DNA of 34,919 nucleotides from positions 1 to 34,919 of the forward strand of contig MTOU01000047.1 of NCBI GenBank assembly GCA_002011745.1. The letters are read 5' to 3'. This document shows, piece after piece, positions 7,469-16,196 of the stretch; the first letter of the stretch is position 1; each line of letters begins with the position of its first letter. The translations under genes and the position numbers were made by a program. The notes beneath the pieces are model-generated. The model had not been told where the DNA came from and searched no databases. It worked only from the letters and a program-made list of their open reading frames with translations. The stretch is from Nitrospirae bacterium JdFR-85 (GTDB lineage Bacteria; Nitrospirota; Thermodesulfovibrionia; Thermodesulfovibrionales; JdFR-85).

Positions 7469-8854
7469 CTAATATTTTTCAAGGAGTCCATACTTCATCA
7501 TCCTATACCTGAAGGCATCTCTTGAGAGATTCAGTAACTTAGCTGCCCGTGTCTGATTACCCTTTGTCTTCTCCAGTGCCTTCTCTATCAGTTTCTTCTC
7601 TACTTCTTCAATATCAATCCCTCCAGGCGGTATATCTATCTCTATTGACTCTGTATTTTTTATAAGGGTTTTCTCTGGACTATACAGCTCCAGTGGCAGA
7701 TGTTCAGGTTTTATATATTCAGTATTCTCCAAAATCATTATTCTCTCTATTATATTTTTTAATTCTCTTACATTTCCAGGCCAATGATATTCCATAAATA
7801 TTTTTTCTGTTTCCTTTGTTAGTCCTTTAACATTCCTCCTGAATTCTTTATTGTATTGGTCTATAAAATATTTTGCAAGTAAAATTATATCTTCACCCCT
7901 GTCCCTAAGAGGTGGTAGATAGATAGGAATAACCTTAAGCCTGAAGTACAGGTCCTCACGGAAGTTTCCTTTTCTTACCTCTTCCTGCAGGTCTTTATTT
8001 GTTGCAGCTATTATTCTTACATTCACGTTTATATCTTTGATGCCTCCTACCCTTTTAAAGGTCTTTGTCTCTATAACCTTAAGGAGTTTGGCCTGTGTAT
8101 GGAGCTTCATATCACCTATTTCATCAAGGAATACACTACCTCCATTTGCAAGCTCAAATAATCCCTTTTTTAAGGTTTTGGCATCAGTAAAAGCCCCTTT
8201 CTCATATCCAAATAGTTCACTCTCAATCAGGGTGTCTGGTAAGGCTGTGCAATTTATCTCAAGAAAAGGTTTTGAAGCCCTCTTGCTCTGGTAATGTATT
8301 ACTCTTGCCACAAGGTCCTTGCCTGTCCCACTTTCACCCTGAATCAATACAGTGGTTGCATCTGACATGGCTACCTTATGTATCATCTCAAAGACCTCTC
8401 TCATTGGCTTTGAGTCTCCTATTATGCTATCAAACCCATACCTCCGAGAGAGTGTATTCTTCAGCTGCGCCACTTCCCTTCTGAGGCTTCCTGCTTCAAG
8501 GGCCTTTTTAATAATCAGATTGAGTTTTTCCATATTGAAGGGTTTTTCAATAAAATCATAGGCTCCCATCTTTATTGACTTCACCGCTGTCTGAACATCA
8601 CCATAGGCAGTAATCATTATCACAATAGCGTCCCTATCAAACTCCTTCATCTTCTCCAGTACAGACAGGCCAGAAATATCCGGAAGATGTATATCAAGAA
8701 GGGTTATTTCTGGAAGTTCTTCTTTAAATATCTCAAGTCCTTCCATACCTTTTTCTGCAGCAAGTACAGTATATCCCTCCTTTGATAGGTTCTGCTGCAA
8801 TGACCATCTCAAGAGTTTCTCATCATCAATTACCAATATCTTTGCAAGAGACAT
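7469..8854 (-). CDS. Sigma-54-dependent NtrC-family response regulator
   Basis: A 461-residue protein with a receiver (about 5-120, phosphorylation site D54 in LLDIHLPD), a sigma-54 AAA+ domain (about 145-380) with Walker A GESGTGKD, the sigma-54-contacting GAFTDA loop, DEIGD Walker B and the R-finger region, then a Fis-type helix-turn-helix (GNQTRAAKLLNLSRDAFRYR) at the C-terminus. It activates sigma-54 promoters when phosphorylated. Its ATG overlaps the last base of the kinase stop codon (TAATG), so it is the cognate partner of the haem-motif kinase. Targets are unknown; cytochrome or redox genes are a reasonable guess from context. Confidence 0.95.
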   Translation of the reverse strand: MSLAKILVIDDEKLLRWSLQQNLSKEGYTVLAAEKGMEGLEIFKEELPEITLLDIHLPDISGLSVLEKMKEFDRDAIVIMITAYGDVQTAVKSIKMGAYDFIEKPFNMEKLNLIIKKALEAGSLRREVAQLKNTLSRRYGFDSIIGDSKPMREVFEMIHKVAMSDATTVLIQGESGTGKDLVARVIHYQSKRASKPFLEINCTALPDTLIESELFGYEKGAFTDAKTLKKGLFELANGGSVFLDEIGDMKLHTQAKLLKVIETKTFKRVGGIKDINVNVRIIAATNKDLQEEVRKGNFREDLYFRLKVIPIYLPPLRDRGEDIILLAKYFIDQYNKEFRRNVKGLTKETEKIFMEYHWPGNVRELKNIIERIMILENTEYIKPEHLPLELYSPEKTLIKNTESIEIDIPPGGIDIEEVEKKLIEKALEKTKGNQTRAAKLLNLSRDAFRYRMMKYGLLEKY

Positions 8855-10290
8855 TAGACCGGTAATCTTATCTTGAAGGTAGTTCCCACCCCAAGAGTGC
8901 TATCCACCAAAATCGTTCCTCCATGAGCCTCAACAATATTTCTACTTATAGACAATCCCAGTCCTGTACCTCTATGTCTTGTGGTGTAGAAAGGCTTAAA
9001 AACAGTTTTCAGGCCCTCAGGAGGGATCCCTTCTCCAGTATCCGAAATACTGATCTCCACATGATCGTCTCTCTTCTTTGAGCTCACTGTAAGGGTTCCA
9101 CCTGAAGGCATTGCGTGAATCGCATTCATCATTATATTTACTACTGCTTCCTGTATCTGTTGGGGATCAATCTTGAGGATTGCATTCTCCTCTATCTGTT
9201 TTTCTATTTTAATATTCTGTTTTTCAGCCTTTGGTTTTATCAGACTTATACATCTGTCTATTGTACTCATTATATCCACCTCTATTTTTTTAGGTTCAGC
9301 AGGTTTTGCAAAAAATAGAAGGTCTCTTACTGTCTTGTCAAGCCTTTCTATCTCATTGAGCACCTCAGAGATTACCTCCTTCTTAGGATCACCATCATTT
9401 AGATCTTCGTATATAACCTGAATTGCACCACTGATACCAGCGAGAGGATTCTTTATCTCGTGGGCAACTGCTGCTGCAAGCTCACCCAGAGTAGCCATCT
9501 TCTCCACCCTTCTCATCTCCTCTAAATGACACCTCTGTATCTCTTTTCTCGCCCTATCAAGTTCTTCGAGCATTCTATTAAGTGCGTCAGCAAGTTTTCC
9601 TATCTCATCTTTTCTTTTGGTGAGAAATCTCACACTAAGGTCACCCTCCTGTACCCGCCTCATTGTTCTGATTATACCTTCAATAGGTCTATTTACAAGT
9701 AGTGTAGTCATTACTGCAAGTGCAACTGCCAGAGAGAGGATTGTTATAAGAGAGAAGAGCATTGTCCTTTTCCTCAGTTCACCAATTCTTTGAAGGGTCT
9801 GCTTCATTGATACTTCAACATCAAGTATTCCTCTGAGGGCTTTCCCATCTGTATGACATCTCTGACAGGCTATATTATTTTCTATAGGTACAAGCATAGA
9901 ATAAACTGTGGTTCCATCTTTTACATGAGAGAATACCTCAGGAGCCTTCTGTGTCATAAGTTTTTCTTTGTCTTCTCTGTGAATCTCTTTCCCTACTTCA
10001 GCAGGATTTGAGGATGCAAGTATTTTTCCACTGTAAATATCAAAGATTCTCACCTCTTCGATTCCCTCCGCAATTAATGATTCGAGAAATTTCTGGAAGT
10101 CCTTTCCACGTCCTTCAAGCATAATGGTAAGAAGACCATTCTTGATTATCTCTGTAATCAACTCGACTCTTTTTATATCATCATTTTTTATGATCCTTTC
10201 TTGATATGTAAGGTTATAGCAAAAGAAGATACTGATTATCACAATGAGTATCAGGACTGTGAATAATATGTATTTCCATTTCAACGTCAT
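8854..10290 (-). CDS. Membrane sensor histidine kinase with a c-type haem motif in its sensor domain
   Basis: A 478-residue kinase: transmembrane segment at about 8-27, extracytoplasmic sensor domain at about 28-175, second transmembrane segment at about 177-198, HAMP at about 200-250, HisKA with H277 (VAHEIKNPL) and a HATPase domain with DTGEGIP and GTGLGLS. The sensor domain ends in CQRCH (142-146), a haem c attachment motif on the periplasmic side and in the position seen in DUF3365/Tll0287-like sensors. It probably senses redox, O2, NO or haem supply. It lies directly downstream of ccsA, whose product system would attach that haem, and is translationally coupled to the NtrC-type regulator. 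Confidence 0.93.
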   Translation of the reverse strand: MTLKWKYILFTVLILIVIISIFFCYNLTYQERIIKNDDIKRVELITEIIKNGLLTIMLEGRGKDFQKFLESLIAEGIEEVRIFDIYSGKILASSNPAEVGKEIHREDKEKLMTQKAPEVFSHVKDGTTVYSMLVPIENNIACQRCHTDGKALRGILDVEVSMKQTLQRIGELRKRTMLFSLITILSLAVALAVMTTLLVNRPIEGIIRTMRRVQEGDLSVRFLTKRKDEIGKLADALNRMLEELDRARKEIQRCHLEEMRRVEKMATLGELAAAVAHEIKNPLAGISGAIQVIYEDLNDGDPKKEVISEVLNEIERLDKTVRDLLFFAKPAEPKKIEVDIMSTIDRCISLIKPKAEKQNIKIEKQIEENAILKIDPQQIQEAVVNIMMNAIHAMPSGGTLTVSSKKRDDHVEISISDTGEGIPPEGLKTVFKPFYTTRHRGTGLGLSISRNIVEAHGGTILVDSTLGVGTTFKIRLPV

Positions 10291-10310
10291 TTTTACATTC
10301 TACAATTCTA

Positions 10311-11384
10311 TTACACGTAACTATGAAGTCCTGACAGCAGAAGGTTCACTCCAAGATAGGTGAAGAGAACCACTACAAATCCTACCACTGCTACAACAGC
10401 TACCTTCTTCCCTCTCCATCCTCTCATCAGCCTTGCATGTAAATAAAAGGCATATACAAACCATGTTATAAGAGACCATGTCTCTTTCGGGTCCCATGAC
10501 CAATATACTCCCCAGGCCTGGTCTGCCCAGATAGCACCAAAGATAAGTCCACCGAGTGTGAATATAGGAAAACCAATGGCTATTGCCCTGTATGTGATAT
10601 CATCAAGCATCTGTTCAGATAGGTTAAAGGTGTTAATTATTCTTTTTAAATAGTTTCCAAACATCCAGACAAAGCCAATTATTGAGAGAGCGCTGAACCA
10701 ACTCAGGGCTACAATTGTTTGGGAGTTGCTCTTAAAAGTAGCTCTGAAAAGATATTTCTTCATTGCCTCAGTGGAGGTTGCAATCACATGGAACTTCAGA
10801 TAGTCTATTGCCATAGCTAGAAGGATTACTATCATAAGACCTACTGAGAATGTCCAGAATATATAGGCTGGTTCGGTCTTTTTCTCTGTCTTCTGTATAA
10901 GATAGATCAAAGCAGTAGCAAAGGAGAGCCCAAACATTGCATAAGATATAAAACTCATTGTTACATGTGCCAGAAGCCAGTTACTCTGAAGAGCTGGTAC
11001 AAGGGGCTCAATCTCCTTAGACAGTCCTGTCATCTCAATAAAGGCAAGTATCATTGCAGCTATTGGGGTTACAAAGGCACCAAATGCTCTGTTCTTGTAT
11101 CTAAATTCAATTATTATATATCCCAACATGAGACACCATACAAAAAACACGAGAGATTCGTAGAGGTTGGAAACAGGCGGTCTCCAGAAACTTCTAAGAC
11201 CCATTATATAGCCTTCATACCATCTCATCAGAAAGGCTATTGTATGGAAGGCAAAACTTACAATGGTTAAATAGGTGGCCACAAGCCCCACATATCTGTT
11301 TTTGGAAACTAAGTATGTGATATATGCAATCATTGCAAATATATATCCAAGAGTTGCTATTCCAAAAAACATAGAGTTATCCAT
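10311..11384 (-). CDS. ccsA: Cytochrome c maturation haem-handling protein CcsA (ResC type)
   Basis: A 357-residue polytopic membrane protein of system II cytochrome c biogenesis, carrying the tryptophan-rich WWD haem-binding motif (WADQAWGVYWSWDPKETWSL) before the last helices and conserved external histidines. With ResB it exports haem and joins it to CxxCH apocytochromes on the outer face of the membrane. About eight hydrophobic segments are visible. The ATG follows AGGAGGT and the gene begins just after resB. Databases variously call this protein CcsA, CcsB or ResC; the haem-handling protein with WWD is meant here. Confidence 0.94.
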   Translation of the reverse strand: MDNSMFFGIATLGYIFAMIAYITYLVSKNRYVGLVATYLTIVSFAFHTIAFLMRWYEGYIMGLRSFWRPPVSNLYESLVFFVWCLMLGYIIIEFRYKNRAFGAFVTPIAAMILAFIEMTGLSKEIEPLVPALQSNWLLAHVTMSFISYAMFGLSFATALIYLIQKTEKKTEPAYIFWTFSVGLMIVILLAMAIDYLKFHVIATSTEAMKKYLFRATFKSNSQTIVALSWFSALSIIGFVWMFGNYLKRIINTFNLSEQMLDDITYRAIAIGFPIFTLGGLIFGAIWADQAWGVYWSWDPKETWSLITWFVYAFYLHARLMRGWRGKKVAVVAVVGFVVVLFTYLGVNLLLSGLHSYV

Positions 11385-11396
11385 TTTTTTTACCTC

Positions 11397-12812
11397 CTAT
11401 CCGAATGATCTGATCTTTGATATTAGGGATTCAATCTTTCTCTCAAAGGCTCCCCTGTTCTTGTTTGCGGTAGCAAGTACTGTAATACTACTCTGTTTCC
11501 CATCCTTTTTTACAAAGACCCATATCTTTCTGTGACTCATGAAGAAGGCTATGTATAAACCTACTGTCATTATTATACATCCGAGATATACTAACCATAC
11601 TCCAGGGTCCTTTCTCACTTGCAATCCTGTATACTGGACTCCCCAGTAGTCTATAAATTCTACTATGTTTCCATCTGGAAGGTGCCATGTTTTAGGGAAT
11701 CTCTTTAGTATCCATCCTCCATATTTTCTTTCACCCTTTTCTGTAAACTCTATGTATACTGCTGGATTGTTCATCATCTCAGTATATGTATATGGACGTC
11801 CCTCTTTATCAAGAGTGAGAGCAGGACTGAAGTTTATTATTTTGCCTACAATCTCTGTTCCAGGAATAGTAAAAGTTTCACCAAATCTTTTTAGAACGGT
11901 TTCTGTCTTGCCTCCCTGTCCTGTGACTCTAAATATAAATATACCATGTGCATTGGGAACCATTCCGTAACTGGATTGATAAAAGGTGTATCCTTCAAAT
12001 TTGAGGGGTTTATTCACCTCTATCACCTTTCTCATCACCTCTTTACCATCCTTGATCACAGTGAGCCAGCTTCTGTAATCCTTGGGCATTTCAGTTATCC
12101 CATAAAACTCTACATCGAAATCGTCGCATCTTATTGAGAAGTTCAATTGATGAGGTCTATTATCCCTTGAGTATGCAACATTGGAAACCTCTCCTTCCTG
12201 TAAATACATAAATCCCTTAAATCCAAAAAATATTCCGATTACTGCTCCAATCAGGATTATCAGTATACTAAGATGGGTAATATAAACTCCGAATCTGGTC
12301 CAGTTGCCCCTTTGTGCATAAAGTTGATAGCCTCCCTGCTCAAGAGGGCTGTTTTCTGCCTTGAATCCAATCGATTTTACCGCCTTCAGAAGAGGTTCTT
12401 TAAGCTCTTCAGGTGATTTTTTTATTTTTATTTCTTTCTTTATCGGAAAGTTCTTCTTTTCTGTATCAAGTGGTCTTATTGGTTCTTTCACTAAATTTAA
12501 GATCCTTGGGAGTCTGTCAAGGGAGCATATAATAAGATTTACCGAGAAGAGGACAAGAAAAGTAACAAACCACCATGAACGATACATATCCATAAAACCC
12601 AGACTCTCAAGTATTCTGTACACTGTAGGAGCGGCCTCATCTCCCACAATCTTCTTCAAAACAAGAATATTTTTCTCAGCAGGGGCATTCTGCTCTATTA
12701 TTGTCCCGATGATAGAGCTTAGAGCAATTAGTGCAAACAGCACTATAGCAAGTTTTACAGAAGCAAACAGATCCCATATTCTGTCTATAAGACTCTTCTG
12801 CTCTTTCTGCAT
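11397..12812 (-). CDS. resB: Cytochrome c maturation protein ResB (Ccs1)
   Basis: A 471-residue ResB-family membrane protein. Transmembrane segments occur at about 15-35, 75-95 and 170-195, followed by a large extracytoplasmic domain (about 200-415) and a last helix (LVYLGCIIMTVGLYIAFF). The family motif FGVYITHLSILIILIGAVIG is present. It partners CcsA as the apocytochrome-binding half of system II synthetase. SD AAGGAG lies before the ATG, and the gene follows the cupin gene by 26 bases, so the two are probably in one transcript. A matching ccsA follows directly, so the synthetase is complete. Confidence 0.94.
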   Translation of the reverse strand: MQKEQKSLIDRIWDLFASVKLAIVLFALIALSSIIGTIIEQNAPAEKNILVLKKIVGDEAAPTVYRILESLGFMDMYRSWWFVTFLVLFSVNLIICSLDRLPRILNLVKEPIRPLDTEKKNFPIKKEIKIKKSPEELKEPLLKAVKSIGFKAENSPLEQGGYQLYAQRGNWTRFGVYITHLSILIILIGAVIGIFFGFKGFMYLQEGEVSNVAYSRDNRPHQLNFSIRCDDFDVEFYGITEMPKDYRSWLTVIKDGKEVMRKVIEVNKPLKFEGYTFYQSSYGMVPNAHGIFIFRVTGQGGKTETVLKRFGETFTIPGTEIVGKIINFSPALTLDKEGRPYTYTEMMNNPAVYIEFTEKGERKYGGWILKRFPKTWHLPDGNIVEFIDYWGVQYTGLQVRKDPGVWLVYLGCIIMTVGLYIAFFMSHRKIWVFVKKDGKQSSITVLATANKNRGAFERKIESLISKIRSFG

Positions 12813-12838
12813 TTTCTACTCCTTATAAAGTTTTAATT

Positions 12839-13297
12839 TTATATTTTAACCTTTTCAGGTCTGTCTCTTTCTGCATTGACAATGCAGAAGAAACCAAAGG
12901 GTTCATTATAAGGATTATAAAGACGGTGAGGTGTACCAGGGGCAATATAAAGGGTATCGAGAAAATTCATATCTATTGTTCTTTTTCCAAGTTTTACCCT
13001 TCCCCTGCCTCTTATGCATACTACTACATGTTCATGTCTATGGTACTCATAACTGCTGTATCCACCTGGAGATATTTCAAAGTACCTTAAATGAAAGTGG
13101 AGATTCTCTCCTCTGTTGCCTACAAGGACCTGTCTTATAATTCCTTCAAAATCGTCTCCTTCTGCTTTATATTTTTCTATCTTGATACCTGTCCATCGAT
13201 ACTCTTTTTTAAATTTAAATAGTCTGTTTCTTAGTCCTCTATTAAGAGACTTCTTTTCTGTAGGCCATTCACAAGATGAATAAAAATTCCTCTTCAT
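12839..13297 (-). CDS. Cupin-domain protein
   Basis: A 152-residue protein with one cupin barrel. Cupin motif 1 is seen as PGG...HRHEH...CIRGRGRV (H86, H88, H90), and motif 2 as APGTPHRLYNP (H124), giving a plausible metal-binding set. Single-cupin proteins range from metal-dependent dioxygenases to small-molecule sensors, and nothing here fixes the substrate. It is the first gene of the minus-strand cytochrome c cluster, divergent from aroK, and is followed closely by resB. The N-terminus is basic and has no signal peptide. Confidence 0.85.
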   Translation of the reverse strand: MKRNFYSSCEWPTEKKSLNRGLRNRLFKFKKEYRWTGIKIEKYKAEGDDFEGIIRQVLVGNRGENLHFHLRYFEISPGGYSSYEYHRHEHVVVCIRGRGRVKLGKRTIDMNFLDTLYIAPGTPHRLYNPYNEPFGFFCIVNAERDRPEKVKI

Positions 13298-13353
13298 AAC
13301 TTCAGTCTTAAATTATTATAAATTATAAGGTATAAATTTTTCATAAAAGAGTA

Positions 13354-13383
13354 TTGTCCTTTCGATTAAGCTTTATTTATAAT
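13354..13383 (+). promoter_or_regulatory. Promoter of aroK
   Basis: TTGTCC (13354-13359), an 18-base spacer and a perfect TATAAT (13378-13383). The GTG start of aroK lies 6 bases after the -10, so transcription should begin at or beside the start codon. An in-frame TTG exists at 13354, but it is the first part of this -35 box and so cannot be the usual start. Confidence 0.7.
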
Positions 13384-13389
13384 GTGTTT

Positions 13390-13917
13390 GTGTCTGCCAG
13401 GAGATTCAAGAATATTGTTCTAACAGGGTTTATGGGTACGGGGAAGTCTACCGTTGGTAGGGAACTGGCAAGACTTATGGGTATGAGATTCCTTGAACTT
13501 GACAGAATGATTGAAGAAGAGGTGGGGCTTAAGATTAAGGAAATCTTTTCCAGATATGGTGAAGAGTATTTCAGAGATAGAGAGTCTGAGGTGGTGAAAA
13601 AGATTTCAGAAAGGGAAGGACTTGTAATCTCTACTGGTGGGGGGGTAGTTCTGAGAAGAGAGAATATGGATGCCTTAAGAAAAAAGGGTATTATTGTGTG
13701 GCTTAAGGCTAAACCTGAGACCATTCTTAAAAGGACACTCAGTAGTGATGAAAGGCCTTTGCTTAATGTGGATGACCCTGAGGAGAGGATAAGGGAACTT
13801 TTACAAAAGAGAAGACCCTATTATGAGGAGGCAGATCTCTCGGTAGACACTGATGGTCTTTCACCTCTTCAAGTGGCAGAGAGAATAAAGTCTCTCCTCA
13901 GACAATATACTCACTAA
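13390..13917 (+). CDS. aroK: Shikimate kinase
   Basis: A 175-residue shikimate kinase of normal length; it phosphorylates shikimate at O3 in the chorismate pathway. Visible motifs are Walker A GFMGTGKST, the LD...I shikimate-binding segment, FRDRE, the glycine-rich STGGGVV and the lid R in ERPLL. The start is GTG at 13390 (GTG 13384 is the alternative); longer in-frame starts lie inside the promoter. No Shine-Dalgarno sequence is present, suggesting a leaderless message. The transporter gene follows after 12 bases and is probably co-transcribed, but no other aro gene is near. Confidence 0.94.
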   Translation: MSARRFKNIVLTGFMGTGKSTVGRELARLMGMRFLELDRMIEEEVGLKIKEIFSRYGEEYFRDRESEVVKKISEREGLVISTGGGVVLRRENMDALRKKGIIVWLKAKPETILKRTLSSDERPLLNVDDPEERIRELLQKRRPYYEEADLSVDTDGLSPLQVAERIKSLLRQYTH

Positions 13918-13929
13918 GGGGAGGTTTGT

Positions 13930-15432
13930 ATGAGAAAGAGGGAACAGTGGAAATCACAGATAGGGTTCTTGCTTGCTGCTGTTGGCTCTGCCATAGGTCT
14001 TGGTAATATTTGGAGATTCAGCTACATGGCTTATACCTATGGTGGAGGTGCCTTCTTAATACCCTATCTAACCGCACTTTTTACTGCAGGTATTCCTCTT
14101 TTGATTCTTGAATTTGCTATAGGCCATGAGAGGATTGGTTCGGCTCCGCTTGCATATGCAAAAATAAGAAAGAACTGGGAGTGGCTTGGCTGGTGGGCTG
14201 TGACATTTGTGATGTTTGGAATAGTACTCTATTATGTGGTTATTATTGCTTGGTGTCTTAACTACTTTATCATGTCTTTTAGTCTTGACTGGGGTGCTGA
14301 TCCCAATACTTTCTTCTTTGAAAAGTTTCTTGCCGTAAGTGGTTCTGCTTCAAAGATGGGTCAGATAAGGACTCCTATATTCTTTGCATTGATAATTATA
14401 TGGTTCATAAATTGGGCAGTAGTATACAGAGGGGTACAGAAGGGGATTGAGTTGGCCAATAAGATCTTTATGCCTATGCTCTTTGTACTAACGGCTGTTC
14501 TTGTATTCTGGTCTCTGAATCTTGAGGGTGCCTCAGAAGGTATAAAAGCCTATCTGACCCCAGATTTCAGTAAAATAATGAATCCGAAGGTGTGGATTGA
14601 TGCCTACAGTCAGATCTTCTTCACCCTCAGTCTCGGCTTTGGCATCATGATTGCCTATGCAAGCTATCTGCCTGAGAAGTCAGATATAACCAAGAATGCA
14701 GTATTGACTGCATTCCTGAACAGTGGCTATTCCCTCTTTGCAGGTTTTGCCGTATTCTCAGTGCTTGGATTTATGGCTCATGCACAGCAGAAGGCGATCT
14801 CAGATGTGGTTTCTCAGAGTATAGGGCTTGCATTTGTAGCCTACCCAAAGGCATTGAGCCTCATGCCAGGAGGCAACCTCTTTGGGGCAATCTTCTTCTT
14901 CTGTTTAGTTGTTGCAGGAGTGTCTTCTTCTGTATCTATAATTGAGGCATTTACTTCTGCAATGGTTGACAAATTTAATCTTAACAGAAAGACCCTTGTG
15001 AGTGTTATCTCCATACTTGGTTTCCTCGGTTCTATTGTATTCACTACTCAGGCAGGTCTCATATGGCTTGATATAGTTGATCATTTCCTCACAAATTATG
15101 GACTGGTTGTGGTTGGTATTGCTGAGTGTATACTTGTAGGTTGGTTGTTCGATATTTATATATTGCAGAAACATGTAAACAGGGTCTCTTCAATAAAGCT
15201 TGGTAGGGTATGGGTAGGACTTATAAGATACTTTGTGCCCGGGATGTTGGCCATTATGCTATTTGGTGCCCTTAAGGCAGAAGTTACAAAGCCATATAGT
15301 GGTTATTCCTGGGCAGCCATAGGTCTTATAGGCGTTAACTGGATAGTCCTGACAGTGCTTGTAGCCGTAGTGCTTGCCACGAGACCTTGGAGGACAGAGC
15401 AGAATAAAAAGGGCGGAAGAAGTGAAAAGTAA
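13930..15432 (+). CDS. NSS-family sodium-dependent transporter
   Basis: A 500-residue inner membrane protein of the neurotransmitter:sodium symporter (LeuT/SNF) family. The signature GSAIGLGNIWRFSYMAYTYG (about 18-37) includes the unwound TM1 substrate and Na+ site; about 12 hydrophobic helices follow, with LSLGFGIMIAYASYLP in the TM6-TM7 region. These carriers import amino acids or related solutes with Na+. The substrate cannot be named from sequence. GGGGAGG precedes the ATG. The C-terminus is short and charged (KKGGRSEK). Confidence 0.95.
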   Translation: MRKREQWKSQIGFLLAAVGSAIGLGNIWRFSYMAYTYGGGAFLIPYLTALFTAGIPLLILEFAIGHERIGSAPLAYAKIRKNWEWLGWWAVTFVMFGIVLYYVVIIAWCLNYFIMSFSLDWGADPNTFFFEKFLAVSGSASKMGQIRTPIFFALIIIWFINWAVVYRGVQKGIELANKIFMPMLFVLTAVLVFWSLNLEGASEGIKAYLTPDFSKIMNPKVWIDAYSQIFFTLSLGFGIMIAYASYLPEKSDITKNAVLTAFLNSGYSLFAGFAVFSVLGFMAHAQQKAISDVVSQSIGLAFVAYPKALSLMPGGNLFGAIFFFCLVVAGVSSSVSIIEAFTSAMVDKFNLNRKTLVSVISILGFLGSIVFTTQAGLIWLDIVDHFLTNYGLVVVGIAECILVGWLFDIYILQKHVNRVSSIKLGRVWVGLIRYFVPGMLAIMLFGALKAEVTKPYSGYSWAAIGLIGVNWIVLTVLVAVVLATRPWRTEQNKKGGRSEK

Positions 15433-15436
15433 GGAT

Positions 15437-15466
15437 TTGTCTGAGTGAAAATTAGTAAAATACAAT
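15437..15466 (+). promoter_or_regulatory. Promoter of the yggS-proC-yggT-divIVA-hisS gene run
   Basis: TTGTCT (15437-15442), an 18-base spacer and TACAAT (15461-15466) lie just after the transporter stop codon. The ATG of yggS is only 5 bases beyond the -10 and lacks a Shine-Dalgarno sequence, so the message is predicted to be leaderless. The following genes have ordinary ribosome binding sites. Confidence 0.62.
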
Positions 15467-15471
15467 AAACT

Positions 15472-16194
15472 ATGGAAGCGATTAAAGACGATAGAAAGAG
15501 CAGAGAATTAATTGAAAGAATTTCAGTTGTTTACAAGAAGGTCTCTCATGCAGCAATGAGGGCAGGCAGAGATCCAGCAGAGGTGAAAGTCCTTGCTGCA
15601 ACAAAGACCGTTCCTGTAGAACTGATAAAGGAGGCTATAGATGCAGGTATAAGACTGATTGGTGAGAACAGGGTTCAAGAGGCAAAAGAAAAAATAGAGG
15701 CCCTGAAAGGAAGAGTTCCTGAGACAGTATCATGGCATATGATAGGACATCTCCAGAAGAACAAAGCAAGAGCGGCTGTACAGCTATTTGATCTTATCCA
15801 TTCTCTTGATTCCTTTGAGCTTGCAGAAAGGCTGAATAGGATCGCCTCTGAGTATGGCAAGATTCAGAGGTGTCTTGTACAGGTGAAACTATCTCATGAG
15901 GAGACAAAGCATGGGATAGCACCAGAAGAGGTGGAGAGATTGCTTGAGAGGATTATAGAGTTAAAGAACCTGAAGATTGAGGGGCTAATGACGATGCCAC
16001 CTTATTTTGAAGACCCTGAGATGGTGAGACCCTATTTCAGAAGATTGAGACTGCTGAGAGAGGCCCTTGAGGGCAAAGGTTATAAATTGCCTGAGCTTTC
16101 AATGGGGATGTCTGGAGATTTTGAGGTGGCGGTTGAAGAGGGTGCAACCATTGTGAGGGTAGGGAGTGCCATTTTTGGACAGAGGAGGTATTAA
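15472..16194 (+). CDS. yggS: YggS-family pyridoxal phosphate-binding protein
   Basis: A 240-residue single-domain PLP protein (PLPBP/YggS, COG0325) that helps maintain B6 and amino or keto acid balance rather than catalysing a fixed reaction. PLP-lysine K45 lies in LAATKTVP; further motifs are IGENRVQE, WHMIGHLQKNK, GLMTMPP and LSMGMSGDFEVAVEEGAT. Length is usual. It stands directly upstream of proC and yggT, the classic conserved order in many bacteria. The start lies 5 bases after a -10 box. Confidence 0.96.
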   Translation: MEAIKDDRKSRELIERISVVYKKVSHAAMRAGRDPAEVKVLAATKTVPVELIKEAIDAGIRLIGENRVQEAKEKIEALKGRVPETVSWHMIGHLQKNKARAAVQLFDLIHSLDSFELAERLNRIASEYGKIQRCLVQVKLSHEETKHGIAPEEVERLLERIIELKNLKIEGLMTMPPYFEDPEMVRPYFRRLRLLREALEGKGYKLPELSMGMSGDFEVAVEEGATIVRVGSAIFGQRRY

Positions 16195-16196
16195 AC

